A stretch of DNA of 64,000 nucleotides from Streptomyces sp. NBC_01431 (GCF_036231355.1 NZ_CP109496.1:8060001-8124000); one strand, 5' to 3'. Positions 16,214-25,728 are shown, counted from the first letter of the stretch. A program made the numbers and translations. Notes: generated from the sequence alone by a model not told the origin.

Positions 16214-17578
16214 ATGACCAAGCGCGACGATGCGGCTCTCTTCGGCAACCGATTCCTGACCGTGCCCGCTCCCTCGGAGACCTTCCCCGAGGAAGGCATG
16301 GCCGCGACGGACGCGATGAGGCTGGTGGGTGAGGACCTCGCCATGGAGGGCGACCCGCAGCGCAACCTCGCCACGTTTGTCACCACGTGGATGGAGCCGG
16401 AGGCGCAACGGCTGATCGCCGAGAACCTCCACCGCAATTTCATCGACCATGCGGAGTACCCCATCTCCGCCGAGATCGAGCAGCGTTGTGTGCGGATGCT
16501 CGCCGACCTCTTCCACGCGCCGGGCAGGACGACTGGATGTCGGACCCAGGGTTCGTCCGAGGCGATCATGCTCGGCGCGCTCTCGTTGAAGTGGAAGTGG
16601 CGCGAGCGCCGCCAGGCGGCGAACCTGTCCATCGACCGCCCCAACTTGATCTTTGGCGGAGACGTCCACGTCGTGTGGGAGAAGTTCTGCCGTTACTTCG
16701 ATGTCGAGCCGCGAATCGTGCCGCTCGCCGAGGGCAAGTACACGATCGGCCCCGAGGACGTGGAGCCCCACCTCGATGAGAACACGATCGGCGTCGTCGC
16801 CGTCCTCGGCACCACGTTCACCGGCCACAAGGACGATGTCGTGGGGATCGACAAGCTCCTGCGGGACGTCCGCAGAAAGCGGGACCTCGACATCCCGATC
16901 CACGTCGACGGCGCCAGCGGGGCGTTCGTGTGGCCCTTCCTCTACCCGGACTCGAAATGGGACTTCCGGCTCGAGCAGGTCCGTTCGATCAACGTCTCGG
17001 GACACAAGTACGGCCTGGTCTACCCCGGCATCGGATGGCTGGTCTTCCGCGAGGAGTCCGACCTGGCCCAGGACCTCGTGTTCTACGAGAACTACTTGGG
17101 CAAGACGGACGCGACGTTCACCCTGAACTTCTCCACCGGCGCTTCGATGGTGCTCGCGCAGTACTACAACTTCGTGCGGCTCGGCCGTCAGGGCTACACC
17201 TACGTCATGAAGATGATGCAGGAGAACGCCCGCGCGTTGGCGGACAACCTGCGTAGCGGCGGCCGCTTCGAAGTGATCGGCAGCGACCTTGAGCAACTGC
17301 CGCTGGTCGCCTTCCGCCTCGCCGGCAAGCACGCCTACGACGAGTCCGACATCGCCTGGCAGCTCTCGGCCGAGCGGGGCTGGATGGTGCCGGCATACAC
17401 CCTCCCGCCCAACGCGGAGCGGGTGAAGGTCCTGCGTGCCCTGGTCAAGGAAACCCTGAGCCGCGAGCAGATCGATCGTCTGAGCCAGGACATCGCCGCC
17501 GCGTGTCGCACTCTGGACGACAAGGGTGCGACCCACGGGAAGGAGCGGGCCCAGGTCAAGCGCGGTAGCGGCTACTGA
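16214..17578 (+). CDS. gadB: glutamate decarboxylase
   Basis: A 454-residue group II PLP decarboxylase close to the usual 460-466 residues. Key blocks are TQGSSEAIMLG near residue 112, HVDGASGAF at 230-238 with the PLP-pyridine Asp232, and SGHKYGLVYPG with the Schiff-base Lys265. It converts glutamate to GABA and CO2 and consumes a proton, giving acid resistance or feeding a GABA route. No glutamate/GABA antiporter is adjacent. The flanks are degraded genes and IS scraps, so it stands alone. Confidence 0.92.
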   Translation: MTKRDDAALFGNRFLTVPAPSETFPEEGMAATDAMRLVGEDLAMEGDPQRNLATFVTTWMEPEAQRLIAENLHRNFIDHAEYPISAEIEQRCVRMLADLFHAPGRTTGCRTQGSSEAIMLGALSLKWKWRERRQAANLSIDRPNLIFGGDVHVVWEKFCRYFDVEPRIVPLAEGKYTIGPEDVEPHLDENTIGVVAVLGTTFTGHKDDVVGIDKLLRDVRRKRDLDIPIHVDGASGAFVWPFLYPDSKWDFRLEQVRSINVSGHKYGLVYPGIGWLVFREESDLAQDLVFYENYLGKTDATFTLNFSTGASMVLAQYYNFVRLGRQGYTYVMKMMQENARALADNLRSGGRFEVIGSDLEQLPLVAFRLAGKHAYDESDIAWQLSAERGWMVPAYTLPPNAERVKVLRALVKETLSREQIDRLSQDIAAACRTLDDKGATHGKERAQVKRGSGY

Positions 17579-17618
17579 CGCACGCTCCCAGGGGGCGGGC
17601 GGCGAAGTCGCTGCATCA

Positions 17619-17840
17619 CTACACGGGTTGTGGGGCGAAGGGGAGCAGGTCGTCCGCTCCGGGCCTTACCACGCCGTAGCTGCTCTCGGGGACCTCGTTC
17701 CAGACGCTGGGCAGATCGCCCAGCGGCTCGGACACGATGAGGCGGGTCTCGTCGAGGTTCACGGGCAGGGCCGGCACTTCCGGCGTTTGTTCGAACGGCT
17801 CGGCCCTGGTTCCTTGGTGGCAGATTCCGTGGCGGTGCGT
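17619..17840 (-). pseudogene. class II glutamine amidotransferase C-terminal remnant
   Basis: About 70 minus-strand codons ending at 17619 read NLDETRLIVSEPLGDLP and WNEVPESSYGVVRPG, the C-terminal block of the YafJ/EgtC-like class II amidotransferases. The catalytic N-terminal Cys domain is absent. The upstream part of this frame overlaps the secreted-protein gene on the other strand and is not coding. It is a truncated pseudogene. Confidence 0.55.
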
Positions 17841-17907
17841 ACCGGCGTCGGGGGTGACGACGGACGCTCTTATCTTTCGCTTAGAACGTTCTCCTAGCGT
17901 CTCGTTC

Positions 17908-18936
17908 ATGATGATGCAACGTGGTGCAGTCGGATCTGTTGTCCTCACGGCCGTGGCCTTGACGGCCGTCGTCGAGGTGGCCGCCGCGGCTCCCGCCCCC
18001 GACAAGGCGGCCGCCTCCGTGTCCGGAGGCAAGGTGACGGACAATCTGTACATGTCGCTCGGCGCGTTCGAGGATGCGGCGTCCGGCAAGGACTCGAAGG
18101 TCAAGGCCATGATTGACCGTCCGGACATCGGCGGCGTACAGGTGGTGGTGCCCTGGAAGGCCCTTGAGGGGAGGAAGGGGGAGTACAAGTGGTCGCGGCT
18201 GGGCGATGCCCTGAAGTATCTCCAGGAACGCCACAAGAAGCTGTTCGTCCAGGTTCAGGATCGGTTCTTCGATGTAGCCATCAAGGACGCCAACGTTCCC
18301 CAGTATGTGAAGGACGAGGGCGGGGTCGCGCCGACGGTCGATGAGAACCCCGACAACCCCACCACCCACGGGGCCATGGCCGCGCAGTGGAACAAAGGGG
18401 TGCGGGCTGACTTCCAGGCCATGTTGAAGGCGATGGCGGGGAAGTTCGACGGCAAGCTCGCCGGGGTGAACCTTCCGGAGACCGCGGTCGAGGTCGACAC
18501 CAAGAAGGATCAGACCAAGTACACCTCGAAGTCCTACATCGATGCCGAGATCGACAACATGCGCTACGGCAAAAAGGTCTTCACCAAGACGCAGTTCATC
18601 CAGTACATCAACTTCCTGCCGGATGACGACGACCACAAGCGCATGAAGGAGATGTTCGACGTCGCCAGGGACAAGAAGATCGGCATCGGAGGACCGGACA
18701 CCCTCCCGGATCGGAAGTACCAGATGGAGAACTCCTACAAGTTCCTCCACGAATACAAGGATGCCCTTCCCCTCGTCGCGATGGCTGTACAGGAACCCGA
18801 CATCAACGCCAAGGACCCCAAGACCGCCAAGCCGTACACCCGCGAACGGTTCACCGACTTCGCCCACGACTACCTCGGTGCGCGCCACATGTTCTGGAGC
18901 ACCGAAGCGGACTGGCTGCAGAAGCCCCCGGCATGA
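17908..18936 (+). CDS. secreted TIM-barrel glycoside-hydrolase-like protein
   Basis: Starting at ATG 17908 gives 342 residues with a signal peptide of about 28 residues ending AAA. The mature part resembles the (beta/alpha)8 core of glycoside hydrolases (VQVVVPWKALEGRKGEYKWSRL near residue 75). A conserved VNLPETAVE carries a candidate acid/base Glu, and a later VAMAVQEPD block could hold the second Glu. It is Lys/Asp-rich with lower GC than its neighbours, which suggests transfer. The exact family was not recognised. Confidence 0.7.
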   Translation: MMMQRGAVGSVVLTAVALTAVVEVAAAAPAPDKAAASVSGGKVTDNLYMSLGAFEDAASGKDSKVKAMIDRPDIGGVQVVVPWKALEGRKGEYKWSRLGDALKYLQERHKKLFVQVQDRFFDVAIKDANVPQYVKDEGGVAPTVDENPDNPTTHGAMAAQWNKGVRADFQAMLKAMAGKFDGKLAGVNLPETAVEVDTKKDQTKYTSKSYIDAEIDNMRYGKKVFTKTQFIQYINFLPDDDDHKRMKEMFDVARDKKIGIGGPDTLPDRKYQMENSYKFLHEYKDALPLVAMAVQEPDINAKDPKTAKPYTRERFTDFAHDYLGARHMFWSTEADWLQKPPA

Positions 18937-19527
18937 CACGTGTACGAGTGCGGCTGCCCCGCCCCTGACCGGTGACCCAGGCGAGGCGATCGAGGGGCAA
19001 CTGCTGGATGACGACGTTGCGGGGTATGAATTGGCATCCACATCCACCCCCGGCGTCTACACCTGGGTCCCGGCATTCTCCCGCCCAGTTCCCCGCAGTC
19101 GGTGCAGGTCGCCGACCACGAGCTGATCATCCATGAGCCCGGGGCACAAGCACGACGGCAAGACGGGTCAAAACCTTCACCCCACGAGAAAACCGATCAA
19201 GTACACCGCGAGAGCCCACCTCGCCCACACCGGCTTCCTGCCCCACCGTTCCCGCAGTTTGACCCCCACCGGGCCAGCCTAGACGAGCCCACACATCTCG
19301 AAGGTGGGGACGGACAGCATCGGCGGGACCAAAGATCCACGGCCGGGTCTCACGCATGCTCGTGCTCGTCGCTCTTCCCCACACCGTTCAAAATCCAACC
19401 ATGTGACGGGAAGAGCGACTCTGACGTGTCGGTGACCGATCACGTCCAGGCGGGGGATCGGTACCGCCGTGGGAACCGTGTCCGAGGACGTGCGGCACGG
19501 AGATGGTGATCTTTTTCTCCACCGATT
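18937..19527. other. intergenic and decayed DNA
   Basis: No family is recognisable in any frame over about 590 bp. A plus-strand frame near 18970-19080 has plausible composition (GEAIEGQLLDDDVAGYELAS) but no start, no ribosome binding site and no match I know. The right end runs into a Tn3 remnant. Confidence 0.4.
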
Positions 19528-19776
19528 CGCCGGGACCAGCTCGGCGCCCTGGGCCTGGTCCTCAACGCCCTCGTGCTCTTCAACACCGGCTACATGGACG
19601 CCGCGGTCCACCAGCTGCGCGCGGACGGATTCGACGTCCGCGAGCAGGATGTCGCCCGTCTCTCCCCGTTCGTGCGGCACCACATCAACATGCTCGGCCG
19701 CTACTCCTTCCAGCTGCCGGAGCTACCCGGCGGATTGCAGCCTCTGCGCGACCCGGATGCCGCCGAGGACGAGTGA
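19528..19776 (+). pseudogene. Tn3-family transposase C-terminal remnant
   Basis: The frame reads RRDQLGALGLVLNALVLFNT, then YMDAAVHQLRADGF and RLSPFVRHHINMLGRYSF, and ends PLRDPDAAEDE at TGA 19774-19776. This is the C-terminal end of actinobacterial Tn3 TnpA transposases. The remaining roughly 900 residues, including the DDE catalytic residues, are missing. Confidence 0.75.
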
Positions 19777-19923
19777 CCGGCCTCTTAGCCGCCTCCCACT
19801 CCATCTCCGCGTCAGCACTGGTCAGTGGCCTGGAGCGGGTACAGCGTCTCCTCACGAGCGACAGCTTTGCGTACCCACTCCGTCCGGGCAGGCCCGGTGG
19901 GCTTTCGCGCGCCGAATGCGCGC

Positions 19924-21351
19924 TCAGCTGACCGCAGCGCCGAACCACTGGGGAAGCCGGTCGAGCAGATCCTGCTGATCGTCACCAACCCACGCCACGT
20001 GGCCGTCCGGCCGCAGCAGCACCGCGGGCGCGTCCAGTTCCTTGCTGATGTCGGCGACGTGGTCGACTCGATCTGCCCAGCCTGCCACCGAGAGGCGGCC
20101 GGTCTGGTCGAGCAGCAGCCCGCGGCCGCCGTGCATCAGCTCGTAGAGGCGACCACGCTTCAGCCCCACGTCCCGCAGCCGTCGGCCGAGCAGTTCATGC
20201 CCCTCGCCGAAGTCGTAGCGGACCCCGATCGCCGTGATCTTCTCCATCAGGCACCGGCTCACCTCCTCGAAGTCCATCAGTTCCGACACCAGCCGGCGCA
20301 CTGCTTGGGGACCCGGCTCGACGGACATCAGCTCCATCTGTGCGCGGGTGTTGTCCAGCACATCGGCGGCCACCGGGTGCCGTTCGGTGTGGTAGCTGTC
20401 CAGCAGTCCCTCCGGTGCCCAGCCGTTGACTTCGGCGGCCAGCTTCCAGCCGAGGTTGAACGCGTCCTGGATGCCGAGGTTGAGCCCCTGCCCGCCGGTC
20501 GGCGGGTGGATGTGCGCCGCGTCGCCGGCCAGCAGCACCCGGCCGGTCCGGTAGCGCTCGGCCAGCCGGGTGGCGTCGCCGAAGCGGGAGAGCCATCGCG
20601 GTGAGTGCACGCCGAAGTCGGTGTCGGCGAGCTTCCGCACCTGCCTCTTCAGCTCGTCCAGGGTCGGGGGGACCGTGCGGTCCTCGGCCACCCCTTCGGC
20701 GGGCGCGACGAGGCGGTACACCCCGTCCCCGAGGGGCATGGCGCCGAACCGCTTGTGGGTCTTGCGGACTTCAGCCATCACGGCGTTCAGCGTGTCCGGT
20801 GGCGCGGTCACCTCCACCTCGCCCAGCAGCGTCTCGACCCTGGAGGGCTCGCCGGGGAAGCCGACGCCGAGCAGCTTGCGCACCGCGCTGCGGCCGCCGT
20901 CACAACCGACGAGGTAGCGCGAGCGCAGTCGCGTGCCGTCGGCAAGTTCGGCGGTCACCCCGTGTTCGTCCTGGCTCAGCCCGACGAGTTCGCAGCCGCG
21001 CCGGATCTCGACGCCGAGTTCGGTGGCGTGCTCGGCAAGCAGGCGATCGGTGGTGGTTTGCGGGATGCCGAGGGTGTACGGATGTGCGGTGTCCATGTGG
21101 TCCGGCGCTGGCTTGTCAAAGGCGGCGAAGAAACCACCGACCGGGTGCTGCTTACCGAGGGCGAGGAACCGCTCCAGCAGACCTCGCTGGTCCATGACCT
21201 CGACGCTGCGCGCGTGCAGACCGAGCGAGCGGACGATCCTGGTCGGCTCCGCGTCCTTCTCCAGAACGAGCGCGTGCACGCCGTGCAGCCGCAACTCGCT
21301 GGCCAGCATCAAGCCGGTCGGTCCGCCGCCGGCAACGATCACATCAATCAT
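19924..21351 (-). CDS. rox: rifampin monooxygenase (FAD-dependent)
   Basis: A 475-residue class A flavoprotein monooxygenase, the same length as Streptomyces Rox and Nocardia RIFMO and very similar along its whole length. GGGPTG is at residues 8-13, CDGGRS at 150-155, and GDAAHIHPP at 276-284. These enzymes hydroxylate rifamycins using NADPH and O2, which opens the ansa ring and inactivates the drug. The start follows GGGGGG. A rifamycin-associated element lies about 220 bp upstream, which fits antibiotic-induced expression and strongly supports the assignment. Confidence 0.92.
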   Translation of the reverse strand: MIDVIVAGGGPTGLMLASELRLHGVHALVLEKDAEPTRIVRSLGLHARSVEVMDQRGLLERFLALGKQHPVGGFFAAFDKPAPDHMDTAHPYTLGIPQTTTDRLLAEHATELGVEIRRGCELVGLSQDEHGVTAELADGTRLRSRYLVGCDGGRSAVRKLLGVGFPGEPSRVETLLGEVEVTAPPDTLNAVMAEVRKTHKRFGAMPLGDGVYRLVAPAEGVAEDRTVPPTLDELKRQVRKLADTDFGVHSPRWLSRFGDATRLAERYRTGRVLLAGDAAHIHPPTGGQGLNLGIQDAFNLGWKLAAEVNGWAPEGLLDSYHTERHPVAADVLDNTRAQMELMSVEPGPQAVRRLVSELMDFEEVSRCLMEKITAIGVRYDFGEGHELLGRRLRDVGLKRGRLYELMHGGRGLLLDQTGRLSVAGWADRVDHVADISKELDAPAVLLRPDGHVAWVGDDQQDLLDRLPQWFGAAVS

Positions 21352-21570
21352 GAACCCCCCATTTAAAAAGGTTGCATTTCGGCCAGCTGCTCTACTCAGT
21401 CCGGCGGCGCGCACACCCGGACCTCCGCGCCGCGTGCCCGCAACCACACTGCGAGCCCCACCGGCGGTTTCCCATCCCGAAGAGGTCACAGTCGATAAAG
21501 GCGCACGTGCCTCGCGAATCCCTGATTTCCCCAAGTTCTGGCCTCGGCCGACGATTCTGCGCCACAACCC

Positions 21571-21589
21571 GGGCCTTGCCGCAAGGCCC
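21571..21589. promoter_or_regulatory. rifamycin-associated element (RAE)
   Basis: Read on the coding strand of rox, GGGCCTTGCGGCAAGGCCC is a 9+1+9 inverted repeat. It matches the known RAE, which precedes rifamycin-inactivating genes in many actinomycetes and is needed for their induction by rifampin. It lies 220 bp upstream of the rox ATG. Differences from the published consensus could not be counted exactly from memory. Confidence 0.85.
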
Positions 21590-21612
21590 CCCGTGCGCTA
21601 TAAGTTGAGAGT

Positions 21613-21638
21613 GGCAAGGAGTAGGTAACCTCCTTGCC
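21613..21638. promoter_or_regulatory. second inverted repeat upstream of rox
   Basis: GGCAAGGAG and CTCCTTGCC are perfect 9-bp arms around an 8-base spacer, 24 bp upstream of the RAE on the rox side. It could be a regulator site or part of the promoter. The AT-rich TTATAG between the two repeats is a candidate -10 element for rox. Confidence 0.5.
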
Positions 21639-21791
21639 TTTGCTTTTTGCCGTCCGTTGTGAACGGACAAAGCCCTCCCGCATCGGGGCCCACGACGCGA
21701 GGTCGACATTCGAGGTGTGGTCGCCAAAGGCGGCGATCCTCGCCCAGACCCCACCGCGTGTGAGGGCCGGCGTCCCAGCTGACTGGCTGGA

Positions 21792-21990
21792 TCAACGCCG
21801 GGCGTCGCCGGGTGCGAGCGGGCTGGTGACTTCGGCGATTGCCTCGTCCGAGGGCTTGAAGTAGCGGCGGAGGTTCTCCGGCTTCTTGTGCCGGGACTTG
21901 GCCATGAGCATCAGCAGCGAGGCGCCCTGCTCACCGAGGTGAGTCAGGGCGGTGTGCCTTGTGTCCGCAGAGGCCGTGTGCGGATGACTC
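21792..21990 (-). pseudogene. tyrosine integrase C-terminal remnant
   Basis: About 60 codons ending at 21792 contain RHTALTHLGEQGASLLMLMA and the tyrosine block ENLRRYFKPS. These are the catalytic-domain end of site-specific tyrosine recombinases. The upstream catalytic residues are lost where the frame enters unrelated sequence near 21990. Confidence 0.65.
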
Positions 21991-22142
21991 CGTGTGGCGA
22001 TTGAGCAGGTCCGATCGCAGAGGCGGCTTCCGCGACGCAGATGGTCGGCTGTGTTGTATTCCGCAGGACCTCCCGTGATGCAGGTCACTCTCTTTCGTGT
22101 TCCTGGGGCCTCGCTGTCAGTAAGGACTGAGATCGTGCCTCC

Positions 22143-22664
22143 GTGGGCGAATTGGTGGAGCATGTAGATGAGCAGGACCGCGTGTTGGGAGTCGTCGAAC
22201 GAGGCGAGGCGGAGCGTCAGCACTGGCCGCATCGCATTGCGACGACGATCTGCCGTGATCGGGCAGGGCGGATCTTGGTGCTGCGACGGTCCGAGACGCA
22301 TTCCCGGTTCCCTGGCTACTACGACGTGATGGTCGGTGGCGCCGTGAACGAGGGTGAGTCGTATGAGGAAGCCGCAGCCCGGGAACTGTCCGAAGAGCTG
22401 GGCGTTCGTGTGCCCGTGCGCTTCATGTTCAAGTTCCTTTGCCGGGAGGGGACCAGCCCCGTGTGGTTTGGGGTGCATGAGGCTGTCGTGACTGAACCCC
22501 TGATCCCGGACCCGGGCGAGATCGCCTGGCAGGGCTGGCTGACAGAGGCCGAATTGTGCGAGGTCGTCGATCAACGGCTCTTCGTTCCGGGAGGACGGAT
22601 AGCTCTGCGCCGATACCTTGAGTCCGGATCCGGCAGCGGTGCAGGCGAACTGGGAGCCGAGTGA
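22143..22664 (+). CDS. NUDIX hydrolase
   Basis: A 173-residue protein with a complete NUDIX box at residues 65-88 (G-G...E...REL.EE.GV; R80, E81, E84 and E85 present). The N-terminal EHVDEQDRVLGV and RSETHSRFPGYYDV resemble the YfcD/IDI-like subgroup acting on diphosphate-linked compounds. Start is GTG 22143. It lies between integrase and transposase remnants on the opposite strand and may be transposon cargo. Confidence 0.85.
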   Translation: MGELVEHVDEQDRVLGVVERGEAERQHWPHRIATTICRDRAGRILVLRRSETHSRFPGYYDVMVGGAVNEGESYEEAAARELSEELGVRVPVRFMFKFLCREGTSPVWFGVHEAVVTEPLIPDPGEIAWQGWLTEAELCEVVDQRLFVPGGRIALRRYLESGSGSGAGELGAE

Positions 22665-22698
22665 TTGGCGATGCGGTTGTCTCGTCGAGTCGGGCATT

Positions 22699-22984
22699 TC
22701 AGCTGCAGGACCCGATCACTGTGGTTCGTGGTGTTGGAAGGCGCCTGACTTGGGTGGTCCCGGCGGCAGCTTCGCGGAGCCGGACGCTCTCCTCGTGCTG
22801 GGCGGCGAGCCGGGCCAGGGCCTGGCCGCGGAAGTCGGCGAGCTCCGTGACGGTCTGCTCCGATGCGGCCAGCCGTTCCCGGAGCTTGCTGTTCTCTGTC
22901 TTGAGCCGGGCGATCTGGGCCTCGCGATGGTCAGGGATCTCGCCGACATCCTGCAGGGCCTGGACCCGTCGCTCGAACTCGACG
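22699..22984 (-). pseudogene. DUF6262/TnpC-like protein C-terminal remnant
   Basis: The frame reads VQALQDVGEIPDHREAQIAR and LRERLAASEQTVTELADFR, a coiled-coil region, and ends GSCS at 22699. I recall this as the C-terminal half of DUF6262 proteins, the TnpC-like partner of Tn554-type integrases. The N-terminal half is replaced by an unrelated transposase fragment. Confidence 0.5.
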
Positions 22985-23275
22985 CGGAAGTGCCGCCAGT
23001 GCCCGCCGCAGCCGGTCGATGTCGATGCGTCCACGGGCCACCGCGGCATACAGCCCGCCGTGGCCTCGGTGGCGTTCACCCACCAGCGACAGCTCGGCCA
23101 ATGACTTCACCGGATCGTCACCGCACAGAACGGCATCGGTCACCTCGTACAATGCGTCCGAACGCGCGGTGAGGCAGGAGTAGAACTCGCCCCGGAAGCA
23201 TGACAGTTCAGCCAACGGCTCTCGTCGGGCATCGTGATGCAACAGACTCATCCTCACGGCCTTCGTGCTGGACAT
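22985..23275 (-). pseudogene. transposase N-terminal remnant (NF041680/IS701-like)
   Basis: Starting MSSTKAVRMSLLHHDARREP, with RGEFYSCLTARSDALYEV and LAELSLVGERHRGHGGLYAA, this matches the N-terminus of a widespread Streptomyces putative transposase family. It breaks off near 22985, where a DUF6262-type tail begins in another frame. The DDE domain is missing. Confidence 0.6.
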
Positions 23276-23390
23276 GTGTGTTCCTTGGTCGGAGCACATG
23301 TTCAGACGAAGGCCGCTCTGACGTACACCGATTTCCGAACCGATTGATCAAGTTCGAGGCACGATTCGACCCCAGTCGTTAAAGATCAAG

Positions 23391-24277
23391 CTAGTTCAGC
23401 GGGTCGGCGGCCAGGACCCATAGGTCACCGGTGCCGCACGTGATGCGGCGTCCGGTGCCGGCCGGTGGCTGTTCGAGTGTGGTGCGGCGCAGCCGCCAGC
23501 GTGTTCCGTCGATCATCGCTACCGGGCCCTGTACGCGGGGGTGGTGGCCTGCGATGTTCCATGCGCGTACCTGTGTGTGGATGTGGGTGGCTTTCGTGGA
23601 CCAGTCGACCGTGGCGTAGTCCTCCGAGAAGAATCCGGCCCAGGTGCCCTCGCGCTGCGGCTGCGGTTCGCCTCGGTCCCCGCGTACCAGTCGCCGCAGC
23701 ACCTGCGGCAGCATCCCTGAAGCGGCCTCCAGGACCCTTGTGTTGACGCCGGTGAAGGACCAGACCTGGTCGGTCAGGGGGATCGTCGTGCGGGCCAGCA
23801 CGGATCCGGTGTCCAGCTCCGCGTCCATCCGGTGCCAGGTCACGCCGATCGTGCGTTCGCCGTTGCGCACGGTCCATCCGACGGGGTTCGGGCCCCGGTA
23901 GGAGGGCAGGTCGGAGGGGTGGCAGTTGATCGTCCCCAGGCGGGGGACGGACACGGCGGCGGCGGGCAGCTTTCTCGGGTAGCCATAGCTGACGGCCACG
24001 TCCACCGCGTAGGCGCGCAGGAGCCCGGCAACCGATTCCGTGCGGGAGGGGACAGCCAGGTCCACGCCCGGTGGCAGGTCGTGCTCACCGAGCACGTGCC
24101 CGGGCCAGTCGCAGGTCGCCGGTAGCCGATCACGACCGGGACCCGGTGTCCCAGGGTGCGCAGTGCCTCGACCAGTGGAGGAGCGGTCTGCGGCAAAGCC
24201 GCGACGACGGCGACACGCAGTGCGGGGGCGTCCCGTTCGCACGGCGTCGTCGCCCGTGGTGTGTGCGGGGCGGTCAT
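23391..24277 (-). pseudogene. methionyl-tRNA-formyltransferase-like enzyme, frameshifted
   Basis: The family core is clear: VSYGYPRKLP, INCHPSDLPSYRGPNPVGW (Asn and His of the N10-formyl-THF site) and ELDTGSVLARTTIPL. A frameshift near 24122 separates the first 55 residues from the rest; one added base would restore a protein of about 295 residues. Its ATG overlaps the mbtH stop as ATGA. Such formyltransferases act in NRPS siderophore pathways, for example forming formyl-ornithine for coelichelin-type compounds. It is either a pseudogene or a sequencing error. Confidence 0.75.
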
Positions 24278-24483
24278 CGAACGGCCTCGGCTGCCCGCAG
24301 CGAACGCAGCCGGAGGTCGGTCCAGGAGGTCTCGGTCCAGGCCAGGCAGGTGGCCCGGTCGGCGCGGGGGTGCACCTCGCGCCAGCCGTCCGGGACGGCG
24401 ATGTCGGCGGGCCAGAGGCTGTGCTGGTCCTCCTCGTTGGCGAGCACGAGGAACGTGCCGTTGGGGTCGTCGAACGGGTTCAT
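24274..24483 (-). CDS. MbtH-like NRPS chaperone
   Basis: A 69-residue MbtH protein of normal size: NPFDDPNGTFLVLANEEDQH, LWP, P-x-GW and the second half with W-T-E-T are all present. ATG 24483 has GAGGAG upstream. MbtH proteins bind and activate NRPS adenylation domains. It lies between the remnant of an NRPS module and the formyltransferase gene, all minus strand, so the trio is the eroded end of a siderophore-like cluster. Confidence 0.92.
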   Translation of the reverse strand: MNPFDDPNGTFLVLANEEDQHSLWPADIAVPDGWREVHPRADRATCLAWTETSWTDLRLRSLRAAEAVR

Positions 24484-24611
24484 GGGTCTCCTCAGGTGGG
24501 GGAGTCGCAATGCGTCGCGCGGGCAGCGCTGTGGTCGGTCGGGGAAGGGCCGCTGGAGGGCGTCGAGGGCGGTGGCGGGTCCCTGCCGCTTCGGGCAGGG
24601 ACCGGCCTCGG

Positions 24612-25335
24612 TCAGCCGCGTGCGGGTACGGGGGCGTCGCCGGGACCGGTCGGCGCGGTGCCCGGGTCCGCCGCCGCCGCCGGTGCCGGCGACGGCGCGG
24701 GCAGCGGGGTGAGGGTGGCGGCCAGGGCGGCTGGGGTGGCCCGCCGCATCACCTGCTCCAGCGTGACCGCGGGGCCGAAGTGCTCCCGCAGGCGCTGGAG
24801 CAGGCGCGCCGCGAGTAGCGAATGCCCGCCCAGGTCGAAGAAGTTGTCGTCGATGCCGACCCGCTCCAGGCCCAGGACGTCGGCGTACGCCTCGGTCACC
24901 ACCCGCTCGGTCGCCGTGCGCGGCTCCCGGGTCAGGGCCGGGGTCCGCTGGGGTTCGGGCAGGGCCCGGCGGTCCACCTTGCCGTTGACGGTCAGCGGCA
25001 TGCCGTCCAGACCATCACCCGGGCGGGCAGCATGAAGTCCGGCAGCACCCGGGCCAGCGCGTCGCGCAGAGCGCCGCCCTCCAAAGGTGCACCGGTCTTG
25101 GACGAGCCCACGGCGTATCCGGTGAGCTCCTTGCTGCTACGTCCGTCCGGCCCGGCCACCACGGCGGCCTGCACCACGCCAGGGAGGGCGGCCAGGGCGG
25201 CCCGCACCTCGTCCGGCTCGATACGGTGCCCGCGGATCTTGACCTGGTCGTCGTTGCGGCCGGTGAACTCCAGCGTGCCGTCCGGGAGCCTGTGGGCCAG
25301 GTCACCCGTGCGGTACATCCGCGAGCCGGGCGGCC
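24612..25335 (-). pseudogene. NRPS terminal module remnant (A domain end plus PCP)
   Basis: Two frames joined by a frameshift near 25005 read YRTGDLAHRLPDGTLEFTGR (A7-A8), QVKIRGHRIEPDEV, then LTVNGKVDRRALPEP (A10) and the carrier motif DNFFDLGGHSLLA with the phosphopantetheine Ser. After the carrier domain is an Ala/Pro-rich end with no thioesterase. The 5' side stops at about 25335, where an IS5-type transposase fragment begins on the other strand. At least 1,000 residues are lost. Confidence 0.8.
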
Positions 25336-25347
25336 CCCTGGTTTTCC

Positions 25348-25680
25348 CGGGCCACGCCTGGACGCACCCACGACCTGACCGCCGCGCGTGCCCACGGCAT
25401 CGTCCAAGCCTGCCTCACCAGGCAGATCCTCGTACTTGCGGACCGCGCCTACCAGGGCGCCGGCGCCACCGTCCGCACCCCGTACTACCGCCACCACGAA
25501 CAGCCCGACAACTACCAGCAGTTCAACCGCGACCACGCCCGCCTACGGGCACCCGGCGAACGCGCCTTCGCCCTGCTGAAGTCCTGGCGACTGCTCCGGA
25601 GAGCCAGATGCTCCACCCGCCGCATCGGCACCATCGTCCAAGCCGTCCACACCCTGCTGACCTGCAGCCATTCAGGATGA
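25348..25680 (+). pseudogene. IS5-family transposase C-terminal remnant
   Basis: The frame reads ATPGRTHDLTAARAHGIVQA, VLADRAYQGAGATVRTPYY and ERAFALLKSWRLLRRARC and stops at TGA 25678-25680. This is the last third of an IS5-group DDE transposase, with the final catalytic Glu (GERAF). Its 5' part is missing at the junction with the NRPS remnant. Confidence 0.75.
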
Positions 25681-25728
25681 AAACGGCTCAGTGAGGGACG
25701 GGCCAGCTTTCGGTACTGACTCTCGTGG

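Noticed and set aside
16175..17536. 453-codon minus-strand ORF
   Set aside because: It is antisense to the clearly identified glutamate decarboxylase and has typical shadow composition (Val, Gly, Arg, His).
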